From contig MGSR01000022.1 of assembly GCA_001798565.1 (NCBI GenBank), forward strand, positions 1 through 13,293: 13,293 nucleotides of DNA, read 5' to 3'. Both the position numbers and the translations under genes were made by a program. The first letter of the stretch is position 1; each line of letters opens with the position of its first letter. Below the pieces are notes generated by a model, which had not been told where the DNA came from, did not search any database, and saw nothing but the letters and a program-made list of their open reading frames with translations. This DNA comes from Deltaproteobacteria bacterium RIFCSPLOWO2_12_FULL_60_16 (GTDB lineage: Bacteria > Desulfobacterota > Binatia > UBA9968). This document shows, piece by piece, positions 1-9,683 of the stretch.

Positions 1-383
1 CGCTCGATACTTTCCGTAGTGAGGTGCGCGAAATCAAAGGCACCTGTGGTTGTGCTGTTAGCTTCCATGCCATCAATTAGGACCAAAACCTGATCGGATT
101 CGGCGCCGCGAATGAACACGGATGTCGTAGTTCCCCGGGAACCTGACTGAACCACATCCAATCCGGGCACGTTGCGCAGGACCTCCAAGACCGTTTCGGC
201 TTTCTTTTCTTGAATTTCTTTCTCGGTGATCACTGTGACCGAAGTGCTAACCTCTTCCTGGGGCGTTTCGACACTGGTTGCGGTGACCACTACGGGGGCG
301 AGGGTCTCTTCCTGCTTCGGCTCCGCCGCCGACAGGAGCATGGGGAGAAAAATCACTAAGATAAGCAGCCAGAAAAACTTCAT
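1..383 (-). CDS. btuB: BtuB-type TonB-dependent outer-membrane receptor, N-terminal part (cut by window edge)
   Basis: Reading leftward from an ATG at 383, 127 codons are open and run off the window, so only the signal peptide, TonB box and first part of the plug domain are present. The start MKFFWLLILVIFLPMLLSAA is a signal peptide. It is followed by ETLAPVVVTAT (residues 26-36), a TonB box like the DTLVVTA of E. coli BtuB. Residues 48-107 then match the plug: VTVITEKEIQ, VLEVLRNVPGLDV, SVFIRG and VLVLIDG. AAGGAGG lies 4 nt before the ATG. Known for the family: a 22-strand barrel imports cobalamin with energy from TonB-ExbBD. Assignment to B12 rather than another TonB substrate rests on the cobalamin riboswitch directly upstream and the adjacent tonB. 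The barrel is not visible, so substrate is inferred from context. Confidence 0.85.
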   Translation of the reverse strand, partial: MKFFWLLILVIFLPMLLSAAEPKQEETLAPVVVTATSVETPQEEVSTSVTVITEKEIQEKKAETVLEVLRNVPGLDVVQSGSRGTTTSVFIRGAESDQVLVLIDGMEANSTTTGAFDFAHLTTESIE

Positions 384-387
384 AGAG

Positions 388-409
388 CCTCCTTTTCCCG
401 CGAAAGGGG
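388..409 (-). promoter_or_regulatory. Hairpin containing the btuB Shine-Dalgarno
   Basis: On the minus-strand RNA, CCUUU (407-403) can pair with AAAGG (395-391) across a 7-nt loop, with one further C-G pair beyond a mismatch. The AAGGAGG Shine-Dalgarno (394-388) is partly inside the stem. It lies between the riboswitch and the btuB ATG, so it could be the expression platform that hides the ribosome site when B12 is bound. The stem is short and the switching mechanism is inferred. Confidence 0.45.
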
Positions 410-423
410 ATGATTGAAGGCAG

Positions 424-573
424 ATCGGATAGGTCTCCTGGCTTAGGCTTTGTCCTACTCGCCGCGCCTTCCCACCCTTCGACTTGGCTCAGGACAGTGG
501 CTTCCTGCGGCTTTCGTGGCCATCACAGTTGCGGGGCAGCAGGGGATTTACACCCCATTCCCTTGCATCCGAC
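424..573 (-). promoter_or_regulatory. Cobalamin (B12) riboswitch upstream of btuB
   Basis: On the minus strand this contains the cobalamin-riboswitch landmarks in order. First is a G-rich element (AAGGGAATGGGGTG), then CTGCCCCGCAACTGTGATGG, then the B12-box core GAAGCCACTGT, and finally the conserved 3' end AAGCCAGGAGACCT. The ends pair as a P1 stem: TCGGAT (572-567) with ATCCGA (430-425), plus a G-U pair. It lies between the tonB stop and the btuB start. Family knowledge: adenosyl- or methylcobalamin binding represses transport genes. No terminator with a U-run follows, so control is probably translational, through the hairpin over the btuB ribosome site. Confidence 0.93.
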
Positions 574-616
574 TGCGGTTGACGAGATTTTCCTTCTGTC
601 CTCCTATTGTTGATGT

Positions 617-1426
617 TTACTCTCTTACATCAGCCAAACTGAACACAACGGGAATCCTGACCCAGCTCTCTACTTTTCTTTGTCCAGAGTGAGCGGGATG
701 AAAACGCCACGACTTGACTGCGTCCGAGGCAGCCCGATCGAGAGCGTCAAATCCTGAGCTTCGACCGACTTCGACCAATCTCGATTTCCCTTCCTGATCC
801 ACCAGGACCCGCAGGATAACGGTCCCCTCCCAACCTTCTCGGCGTGCCGCTTCCGGATACCTCGGCCTGGGGTTATAAGCGTAGCCGACTCGGCCGAAGC
901 CGGATCCACCCGCGCCGCTCCCTCCACCCGATCCCGCCAAGCCGCCCCCGGCCTGAGCAGCGCCGCGGCCGCCGGATTTTCCTCCACCTCCGCCTATTCC
1001 TGCTTCCCCGGAAGATTCGCCCGGCTCTTCGCCGCCGCGCCTGAACCCCGTCAGGACCGGCCCGGTCTCAATGGAAGCTTGAGTTGCGAACGGCTCTTGA
1101 GCGATACTTTTTGCGGCCATTTCCTGCCTACGGTTGTCGGAGATACCTCGCTCTTGTGGTTCGTCCGCGACCGCGCGAGGCCGGCCCCCTCGGCCCTGCC
1201 TCCCCCCCTGCGCCCCCTTTTCCGCCAACCCTTCTGCGCCTTCCCCGCTGCCGCTGAGGACTACTACGGGGAAAACCGTGGGCTCCCGTTCCGCGCGCAA
1301 AAAAAGGGATACTGCGAAAGACACGAGCACCGCGTGAATCGAAAGCGATATCAGCAGAGACCAGACCAGCCTCATATAAGACAACCCCATCAGGCCTCTG
1401 TCAACAGAAGGGGAAAAGACGCGCAC
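617..1426 (-). CDS. tonB: TonB family energy transducer
   Basis: A 269-residue inner-membrane protein expected to couple proton motive force (through ExbB/ExbD, not in this window) to the outer-membrane receptor encoded next to it. Residues 18-43 form the single membrane helix. It carries Ser27 and His31, the same i/i+4 Ser-His pair as S16/H20 of E. coli TonB. Residues 182-265 are a typical TonB C-terminal domain: YNPRPRYPEAARREGWEGTV, then VDQEGK, SSGFDALDRAA, WRFHPA and SWVRIPVVF. The periplasmic linker (about 131-181) is strongly glycine-rich rather than the usual Pro-Glu/Pro-Lys. The start is GTG at 1426 because AAGGAG lies 8 nt upstream; the internal ATG at 1390 has a poorer site. A cobalamin riboswitch precedes the gene, so it is likely a B12-dedicated TonB (inference). 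Confidence 0.92.
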   Translation of the reverse strand: MRVFSPSVDRGLMGLSYMRLVWSLLISLSIHAVLVSFAVSLFLRAEREPTVFPVVVLSGSGEGAEGLAEKGAQGGRQGRGGRPRAVADEPQERGISDNRRQEMAAKSIAQEPFATQASIETGPVLTGFRRGGEEPGESSGEAGIGGGGGKSGGRGAAQAGGGLAGSGGGSGAGGSGFGRVGYAYNPRPRYPEAARREGWEGTVILRVLVDQEGKSRLVEVGRSSGFDALDRAASDAVKSWRFHPAHSGQRKVESWVRIPVVFSLADVRE

Positions 1427-1432
1427 CTTTCT

Positions 1433-1447
1433 CTCTCCTTCGGAGAG
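1433..1447 (-). promoter_or_regulatory. Hairpin containing the tonB Shine-Dalgarno
   Basis: Minus-strand RNA CUCUCC (1447-1442), loop GAA, GGAGAG (1438-1433) forms a perfect 6-bp stem. The AAGGAG ribosome site of tonB overlaps the loop and the 3' strand. It sits 14 nt after the riboswitch P1 stem and 6 nt before the GTG start. This is what a translational B12 off-switch would look like. The stem is seen in the sequence; its regulatory role is inferred. Confidence 0.55.
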
Positions 1448-1460
1448 GCCGGTTCAGAGG

Positions 1461-1617
1461 CTCTAAGGCAGGTCTCCTGGCTTAGGCTTTAACCTACTCG
1501 CCGCGCCTTCCCGCCCCTCGACACAACTCGGGACAGTGGCTTCTTGCGGCTTTCGTGGCCATCACAGTGGCGGGACCGCGCCGGAATTACACCGGACTTC
1601 CCTATGAAGCCTTAGAG
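1461..1617 (-). promoter_or_regulatory. Cobalamin (B12) riboswitch upstream of tonB
   Basis: This is a second cobalamin riboswitch with the same landmarks: AGGGAAGTCCGGTGTAATTC, the GTCCCGCCACTGTGATGG variant of the core, GAAGCCACTGT and 3' AAGCCAGGAGACCTGCC. Its P1 stem is a perfect 9-bp pairing of CTCTAAGGC (1617-1609) with GCCTTAGAG (1469-1461). Its last 94 nt before the 3' P1 strand (1563-1470) match the btuB riboswitch (524-431) at 84 of 94 positions by hand count, without gaps. It lies between a candidate promoter (1636-1662) and the tonB ribosome site. Confidence 0.95.
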
Positions 1618-1635
1618 CAATGTGACAAAGCGACA

Positions 1636-1662
1636 ATTACAACGACGAAAAAGATTTGTCAA
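1636..1662 (-). promoter_or_regulatory. Candidate sigma-70 promoter for riboswitch-tonB-btuB
   Basis: On the minus strand a perfect -35 TTGACA (1662-1657) is followed after 15 nt by TGTAAT (1641-1636), a 5/6 match to the -10. An alternative TAATTG gives a 17-nt spacer. The predicted transcript start is about 8-12 nt ahead of the riboswitch P1 stem, exactly where a riboswitch leader should begin. The short spacer is the main weakness. Confidence 0.55.
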
Positions 1663-1688
1663 GATTTTTTCACAACCTCGGCTGGATG

Positions 1689-2402
1689 TTAATAAAGCGA
1701 CGCATAGAGAACCATGGCCAAAGCCTCGCTGAGCTGCGCGATGGCGCCGAAGCTGTTTCCTGTCACCCCGCCCTGGTGCCGGCGGAGGTACGAACCGGCT
1801 GCAAGGACGAGCAGCGAGACCCAGAGAGTGATCCATAATCCGACTCCGCCCGAAAAAGCAATCACCAAGGGCAGGGTCACCGCAGTCGCCCAAAAGAGAT
1901 GAACTCCTCTCACCCCGTCCAGCAGCGCTGCGATTTTTTGCTCCGCCTTCGACGGCGAGCTATAGGCCAAGATAACCACAGACCAAAAACCGAGCACCGG
2001 AGCAAGCAGAAGCCCCTGGCTGCGCACCTCTCCCATCACCTCGATCGCGCGGGACTCGAGCAGGAACGCCACCGCCACCGCCAGGAAGCCAAAAACCTCA
2101 GGCGCCCCGCTTCTCCCCGGCTCCCTTCCGACCCGGAAGCCTATCTCATCGAAGGTCACTTTGAGCCCTTGCAAATGCTGCGCCCGGGTCACCGCCACCA
2201 GAACGGCTACCAACACGATCCCTAGGATCTCAGATTCCAAGTAGGGCTCTAACAGTCGATTCAACAGGACTAGAATCAGGCCCACAAAGAATCCTACAAC
2301 GGGAAAAAACGGGCTGGACCGGCCAATCGCGTCAGAGAGCAGCGGCTTTCGGGGCCAGGGAAAAAGCGTTAGAAACCTGAGCGCCACTACAAGAGATCGC
2401 AT
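1689..2402 (-). CDS. CobS-like membrane protein (divergent cobalamin-5'-phosphate synthase family, hallmark motif lost)
   Basis: An intact 237-residue, strongly hydrophobic protein with several membrane segments (about 32-51, 56-72, 104-116, 130-147, 168-204). It resembles CobS at both ends. The start VALRFLTLFPWP and FFPVVGFFVGL match the family's N-terminus; LRRHQGGVTGNSFGAIAQLSEA (207-226) is written here as LRRHQGGVTG + NSFGAIAQLSEA and matches the CobS C-terminal GG.TGD..GA..E motif. True CobS joins adenosylcobinamide-GDP to alpha-ribazole in the inner membrane. Here the central HLDGLADTxDG motif reads HLQGLKVTFDE (76-86), and the C-terminal Asp is Asn216. The conserved acidic residues for metal and substrate are therefore mostly gone. 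It lies upstream of the B12 uptake genes and divergent from gyrB. It may be a catalytically inactive or repurposed paralogue; family relationship likely, enzymatic activity doubtful. ATG at 2402 has only a weak upstream AGAAG. Confidence 0.7.
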   Translation of the reverse strand: MRSLVVALRFLTLFPWPRKPLLSDAIGRSSPFFPVVGFFVGLILVLLNRLLEPYLESEILGIVLVAVLVAVTRAQHLQGLKVTFDEIGFRVGREPGRSGAPEVFGFLAVAVAFLLESRAIEVMGEVRSQGLLLAPVLGFWSVVILAYSSPSKAEQKIAALLDGVRGVHLFWATAVTLPLVIAFSGGVGLWITLWVSLLVLAAGSYLRRHQGGVTGNSFGAIAQLSEALAMVLYASLY

Positions 2403-2466
2403 GGTTTCTTCTTTTCCCTCAGGATCGCTTTCCTGTCAACATAGGAGGTCGGGCGGCGTCATTTTT

Positions 2467-2478
2467 TGTCGGCCGACA
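2467..2478. promoter_or_regulatory. Perfect 12-bp palindrome in the cobS-like/gyrB divergent gap
   Basis: TGTCGGCCGACA is a perfect palindrome between the two divergent genes. It lies downstream of the candidate leftward promoter (2491-2519) and upstream of the rightward gyrB promoter. The adjoining bases are a T-run on its left (plus strand), which reads as an A-run downstream on the minus strand, so it is not an intrinsic terminator for either gene. It could be an operator for a dimeric repressor; no specific regulator is recognised. Confidence 0.4.
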
Positions 2479-2490
2479 TACCCACGATCA

Positions 2491-2519
2491 ATTCTAAAAT
2501 TGTGTTTTTCCAGGTTTAA
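2491..2519 (-). promoter_or_regulatory. Candidate leftward promoter for the CobS-like gene
   Basis: On the minus strand TTAAAC (2519-2514) and TAGAAT (2496-2491) are separated by 17 nt. The -10 is a 5/6 match and the -35 only 3/6. The hexamers sit in the AT-rich part of the divergent gap. The leader would be about 80 nt. No riboswitch-like core is visible in it, unlike the two genes downstream. Confidence 0.3.
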
Positions 2520-5057
<2,538 letters not shown>

Positions 5058-5063
5058 CGATTG

Positions 5064-5150
5064 GTTAATAGTTATTAGTTACTCGTTACTAGCAACTCAC
5101 CAGGCTATCGCCTTCGCTCCCCCAATAACTAATAACCAATAACTAGTAAC
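5064..5150 (+). repeat. Heptamer inverted repeat A, between gyrB and gyrA
   Basis: The left arm has four 7-nt units in strict phase: GTTAATA, GTTATTA, GTTACTC, GTTACTA (5064-5091). The right arm has four reverse-complementary units: CAATAAC, TAATAAC, CAATAAC, TAGTAAC (5123-5150). About 31 nt lie between, including the small hairpin AGGC-TATC-GCCT. The arms can pair imperfectly as a long AU-rich stem. The right arm ends 4 nt before the gyrA ATG and takes the place where a Shine-Dalgarno would be. Function unknown. Confidence 0.85.
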
Positions 5151-5154
5151 GAAC

Positions 5155-7596
<2,442 letters not shown>

Positions 7597-7600
7597 TTTT

Positions 7601-7663
7601 ATTTTAGATTTTAGATTGCCGATTTCCGATTGAATCCAAAATCCAAAATCTAAAATCCAAAAT
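7601..7663 (+). repeat. Heptamer inverted repeat B, between gyrA and gpsA
   Basis: Nine contiguous 7-nt units lie in one unbroken phase. The left five are ATTTTAG, ATTTTAG, ATTGCCG, ATTTCCG, ATTGAAT (7601-7635). The right four are CCAAAAT, CCAAAAT, CTAAAAT, CCAAAAT (7636-7663). The right units are reverse complements of the ATTTTRG type. Unit 2 pairs perfectly with CTAAAAT, and unit 1 pairs with the last unit with one mismatch, giving an AU-rich stem. It fills essentially the whole 75-nt gap. There is no GC stem with a U-run, so it is not a standard terminator. Confidence 0.88.
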
Positions 7664-7671
7664 CAGGGGCG

Positions 7672-8679
7672 ATGGGAAGGGCCATTGGCGTCATAGGGGC
7701 CGGAGGTTGGGGGACCGCCCTGGCCAAAGTGCTGTGCGACAGGGGCCACGAGGTCACGCTCTGGTGCCGGGGAGAAAACAGCTACCGGGAGATCCGAGAA
7801 AAAAAGCAAAACACCGCCTATCTGCCGGGAATCCTCCTGCCCGACTCTCTTAAGTCAACCCGCTCGCTGGAAGAAGCCGTCGTCGGAAAAGAGGCGCTCT
7901 TTTGCGTTGTCCCTTCCCATGGCGTGCGCGAGGTCATGAGCGGAGCCGCCTCCCATGTCGGATCCCGAGCGATCCTGGTATGCGGCACCAAGGGGATTGA
8001 GGAAGGGAGTCTGATGACCATGGGAGAGGTGCTGGGGACGATTCTTGGCGCGTCCGGCAGCGAGCGTTTGGCATTCCTCTCGGGACCGACCTTCGCGCAG
8101 GAGGTGGCCCAAGGGCTCCCGACCGCGGTCACGGTCGCAGCCGTTGTAGAATCCGTATCCCTGGAAATTCAGGACGTCCTCAGCACCCGACAGCTCAGAG
8201 TCTACACCTCGAGGGACACGATCGGCGTGCAGATGGGCGGGGTGGTCAAAAATGTGATCGCCATAGCCGCGGGCATCTGCGACGGCCTGGGATTGGGGCA
8301 CAACGCGCGCGCCGCGCTCATGACCCGCGGGTTGGCGGAGATGACCCGCCTCGCGGTGAAGATGGGGGCAGAGCCGCCGACGCTTGCCGGGTTGCCGGGC
8401 TTGGGGGATCTGATTCTCACCTGCACTGGAGAGTTGAGCCGTAATCGCCGGGTCGGCATCGAGATCGCCCGCGGGAAAAGGCTTGAAGAGATCCTGTCGG
8501 GCACACGAATGATCGCCGAGGGGGTCCGCAATACCCGCTCGATCTATCAGCTGGCGGAGCGATTGGGCGTCGAGATGCCGATAGTGGGGCAGATGTACCT
8601 GGTCTTATACCAGCAGAAAAAGCCGCGCGAGGCGGTACGGGACCTCATGCAGCGGTCGCTCAAGGCTGAAATCGGATAA
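7672..8679 (+). CDS. gpsA: Glycerol-3-phosphate dehydrogenase [NAD(P)+]
   Basis: Cytoplasmic enzyme reducing dihydroxyacetone phosphate to sn-glycerol-3-phosphate for phospholipid synthesis; 335 residues, normal for GpsA. The N-terminal Rossmann fold has IGAGGWGTALAKVLCDRGHE (8-27), then NTAYLPGILLP (47-57), CGTKGIE (104-110) and SGPTFAQEVAQGLPTAV (137-153). The C-terminal domain shows GVVKNVIAIAAGI (190-202) with catalytic Lys193, then GHNARAALMTRG (209-220), LPGLGDLILTCTGELSRNRR (241-260) and AEGVRNT (282-288). The ATG has an AGGGG only 2 nt upstream, an unusually close ribosome site just after repeat B. Its place between gyrA and rpmH is unusual and probably lineage-specific. Confidence 0.97.
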   Translation: MGRAIGVIGAGGWGTALAKVLCDRGHEVTLWCRGENSYREIREKKQNTAYLPGILLPDSLKSTRSLEEAVVGKEALFCVVPSHGVREVMSGAASHVGSRAILVCGTKGIEEGSLMTMGEVLGTILGASGSERLAFLSGPTFAQEVAQGLPTAVTVAAVVESVSLEIQDVLSTRQLRVYTSRDTIGVQMGGVVKNVIAIAAGICDGLGLGHNARAALMTRGLAEMTRLAVKMGAEPPTLAGLPGLGDLILTCTGELSRNRRVGIEIARGKRLEEILSGTRMIAEGVRNTRSIYQLAERLGVEMPIVGQMYLVLYQQKKPREAVRDLMQRSLKAEIG

Positions 8680-8684
8680 GTAGC

Positions 8685-8752
8685 CTTCAGCCCTCAGCGC
8701 TCGGCTGTCAGCATCAAGGCAAAGGCTGAAAGCTGATCGCTGAAAGCTAAAA
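8685..8752 (+). repeat. Heptamer inverted repeat C, between gpsA and rpmH
   Basis: The left arm has four units in phase: CTTCAGC, CCTCAGC, GCTCGGC, TGTCAGC (8685-8712). After a 12-nt centre, the right arm has GCTGAAA, GCTGATC, GCTGAAA, GCTAAAA (8725-8752). The right arm is the reverse complement of an NNTCAGC-type word. The end of gpsA (8664-8671) also carries GGCTGAAA, so the repeat word touches the coding sequence. The element lies just upstream of the rpmH promoter. The sequence is unrelated to repeats A, B and D, but the design is the same. Confidence 0.87.
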
Positions 8753-8763
8753 AGCTTTAAAGT

Positions 8764-8787
8764 TTGACAAAAACGCATTGCTATGAT
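8764..8787 (+). promoter_or_regulatory. Candidate promoter for the rpmH cluster
   Basis: TTGACA occurs at 8764-8769 and an extended -10, TGCTATGAT, ends at 8787 (hexamer TATGAT 8782-8787, 5/6). The 12-nt gap between them is too short for both to be used together. The extended -10 alone may suffice, or the TTGACA may act with a poorer -10 further on. The leader to rpmH would be about 38 nt. Confidence 0.4.
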
Positions 8788-8831
8788 TGAAGTAAAAAGT
8801 TGGCCGCTGATTTGACTGGAAGGATCACAAT

Positions 8832-8993
8832 ATGAAGAGGACTTATCAACCGAGCAACGTCAGACGCAAGAGGACCCACGGCTTCTTAGCGCGCATGGCA
8901 ACGCCGGGCGGACGCAACGTCCTTAGACGGAGAAGGGCGAAGGGACGGAAAAGGCTGACCGTCACAGTCCCGCCGAAGCGCCCCCGCACCTAG
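8832..8993 (+). CDS. rpmH: 50S ribosomal protein L34
   Basis: A 53-residue, very basic protein of the large ribosomal subunit. It opens [20 protein letters not shown] and continues [20 protein letters not shown], the L34 signature almost throughout. L34 is usually 44-46 residues; here about nine extra residues (roughly TVPPKRPRT) follow the normal end near RKRLTV. AAGGA lies 7 nt before the ATG. It is the first gene of the rpmH-rnpA-yidD-yidC-jag cluster. dnaA, which in many bacteria lies divergently upstream, is replaced by gpsA. Confidence 0.97.
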   Translation: MKRTYQPSNVRRKRTHGFLARMATPGGRNVLRRRRAKGRKRLTVTVPPKRPRT

Positions 8994-8996
8994 GGT

Positions 8997-9080
8997 CGTT
9001 ATACGTTATTGGTGATTTGTTATTCGCCCCCTCCACTCCCCGAAACGAATTAACGAATATACGAGTAACGAATACACGAG
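8997..9080 (+). repeat. Heptamer/octamer inverted repeat D, between rpmH and rnpA
   Basis: The left arm has four 7-nt units in phase: CGTTATA, CGTTATT, GGTGATT, TGTTATT (8997-9024). After a C-rich centre, the right arm repeats ACGAAT-type units whose CGA cores fall at 9046, 9054, 9062, 9069 and 9077, a mix of 8- and 7-nt steps. The right arm is the reverse complement of a CGTTAYT-type word, related to the GTTATTA word of repeat A. It fills the gap from the rpmH stop to the rnpA ribosome site. Confidence 0.8.
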
Positions 9081-9093
9081 CAAGGAAGGGGTT

Positions 9094-9453
9094 GTGCCTG
9101 TGGCCGGGGAGGGATTTTCTAAAAGGGCCCGCCTTCTCAAACGGTCCGATTTCTTGCGCCTGTCGCGAGCCGGGAGAAAGAGCCAGACCGCGCATTTTGT
9201 CGTCCTCAGGAAGACCAACGACAAGGGGGAAACCCGGCTCGGCATCACGGTCAGCACAAAGGTTGGTAACGCGGTCACTCGCAACCGAATCAAAAGGCTG
9301 GTGAGAGAATTTTTCCGGCGCCATTCCGGGGAGTTGGCCTCTCCGCAGGACATTGTCATCATCGCCAGAAAGGGAGCGGGCGAGCTCTCTTTGGCGGAGG
9401 CGGCGAGAGAACTCCGGGAGGCATTTACCACGCAGAGGAGTCGCCAAAGGTAG
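9094..9453 (+). CDS. rnpA: Ribonuclease P protein component
   Basis: Protein subunit of RNase P, which helps the catalytic RNA remove tRNA 5' leaders; 119 residues, usual size. RLLKRSDFLRLSRAGRK (13-29) and GITVSTKVGNAV (50-61) match the fold. VTRNRIKRLVREFFR (61-75) is the RNR motif that contacts RNase P RNA. Near the end DIVIIARKGA (86-95) is also typical. The start is GTG at 9094, chosen because AAGGAAGGGG lies just upstream; a second in-frame GTG follows two codons later. Its TAG overlaps the yidD GTG by one base, indicating translational coupling. Confidence 0.96.
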   Translation: MPVAGEGFSKRARLLKRSDFLRLSRAGRKSQTAHFVVLRKTNDKGETRLGITVSTKVGNAVTRNRIKRLVREFFRRHSGELASPQDIVIIARKGAGELSLAEAARELREAFTTQRSRQR

Positions 9454-9674
9454 TGGCTGGGTTGTGTACTAAAGGATTAATTTTCCTTCTTGCAGGATAT
9501 CGGCGCTTCCTATCCCCCGCATTGCCTCGTTCCTGCCGCTTCTATCCGAGCTGCTCGACTTACGCTCTTGAGGCGCTCGAGCGCCATGGCGCGAGCAAAG
9601 GGGTCCGGCTCGGGCTGGCTCGCCTGCTTCACTGCCAGTCCTGGAACCCCGGGGGCTACGATCCCGTCCCCTAG
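9453..9674 (+). CDS. yidD: YidD membrane protein insertion efficiency factor
   Basis: A 73-residue small protein thought to sit at the inner-membrane face and aid YidC-dependent insertion. The family pattern is clear: YRRFLSPALPRSCRFYPSCS (16-35) with its conserved cysteines, TYALEALERHGASKG, then RLLHCQSWNPGGYDPVP at the C-terminus. The GTG start overlaps the rnpA stop (TAGTG); AAAGG is only 2 nt upstream, so coupling to rnpA is likely. yidC starts 9 nt after its stop. Confidence 0.95.
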   Translation: MAGLCTKGLIFLLAGYRRFLSPALPRSCRFYPSCSTYALEALERHGASKGVRLGLARLLHCQSWNPGGYDPVP

Positions 9675-9683
9675 CCGTCGCTC

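Noticed and set aside
614..635. TGATGT/ACATCA inverted repeat at the tonB stop as a terminator
   Set aside because: Six pairs with a 10-nt loop, low GC and no T-run on the minus strand, so read-through into the btuB riboswitch seems more likely. I also found no convincing separate promoter for btuB.
1079..1492. Plus-strand frame across tonB and its riboswitch
   Set aside because: Lies opposite tonB and runs into the riboswitch; no family similarity, biased Arg/Pro composition.
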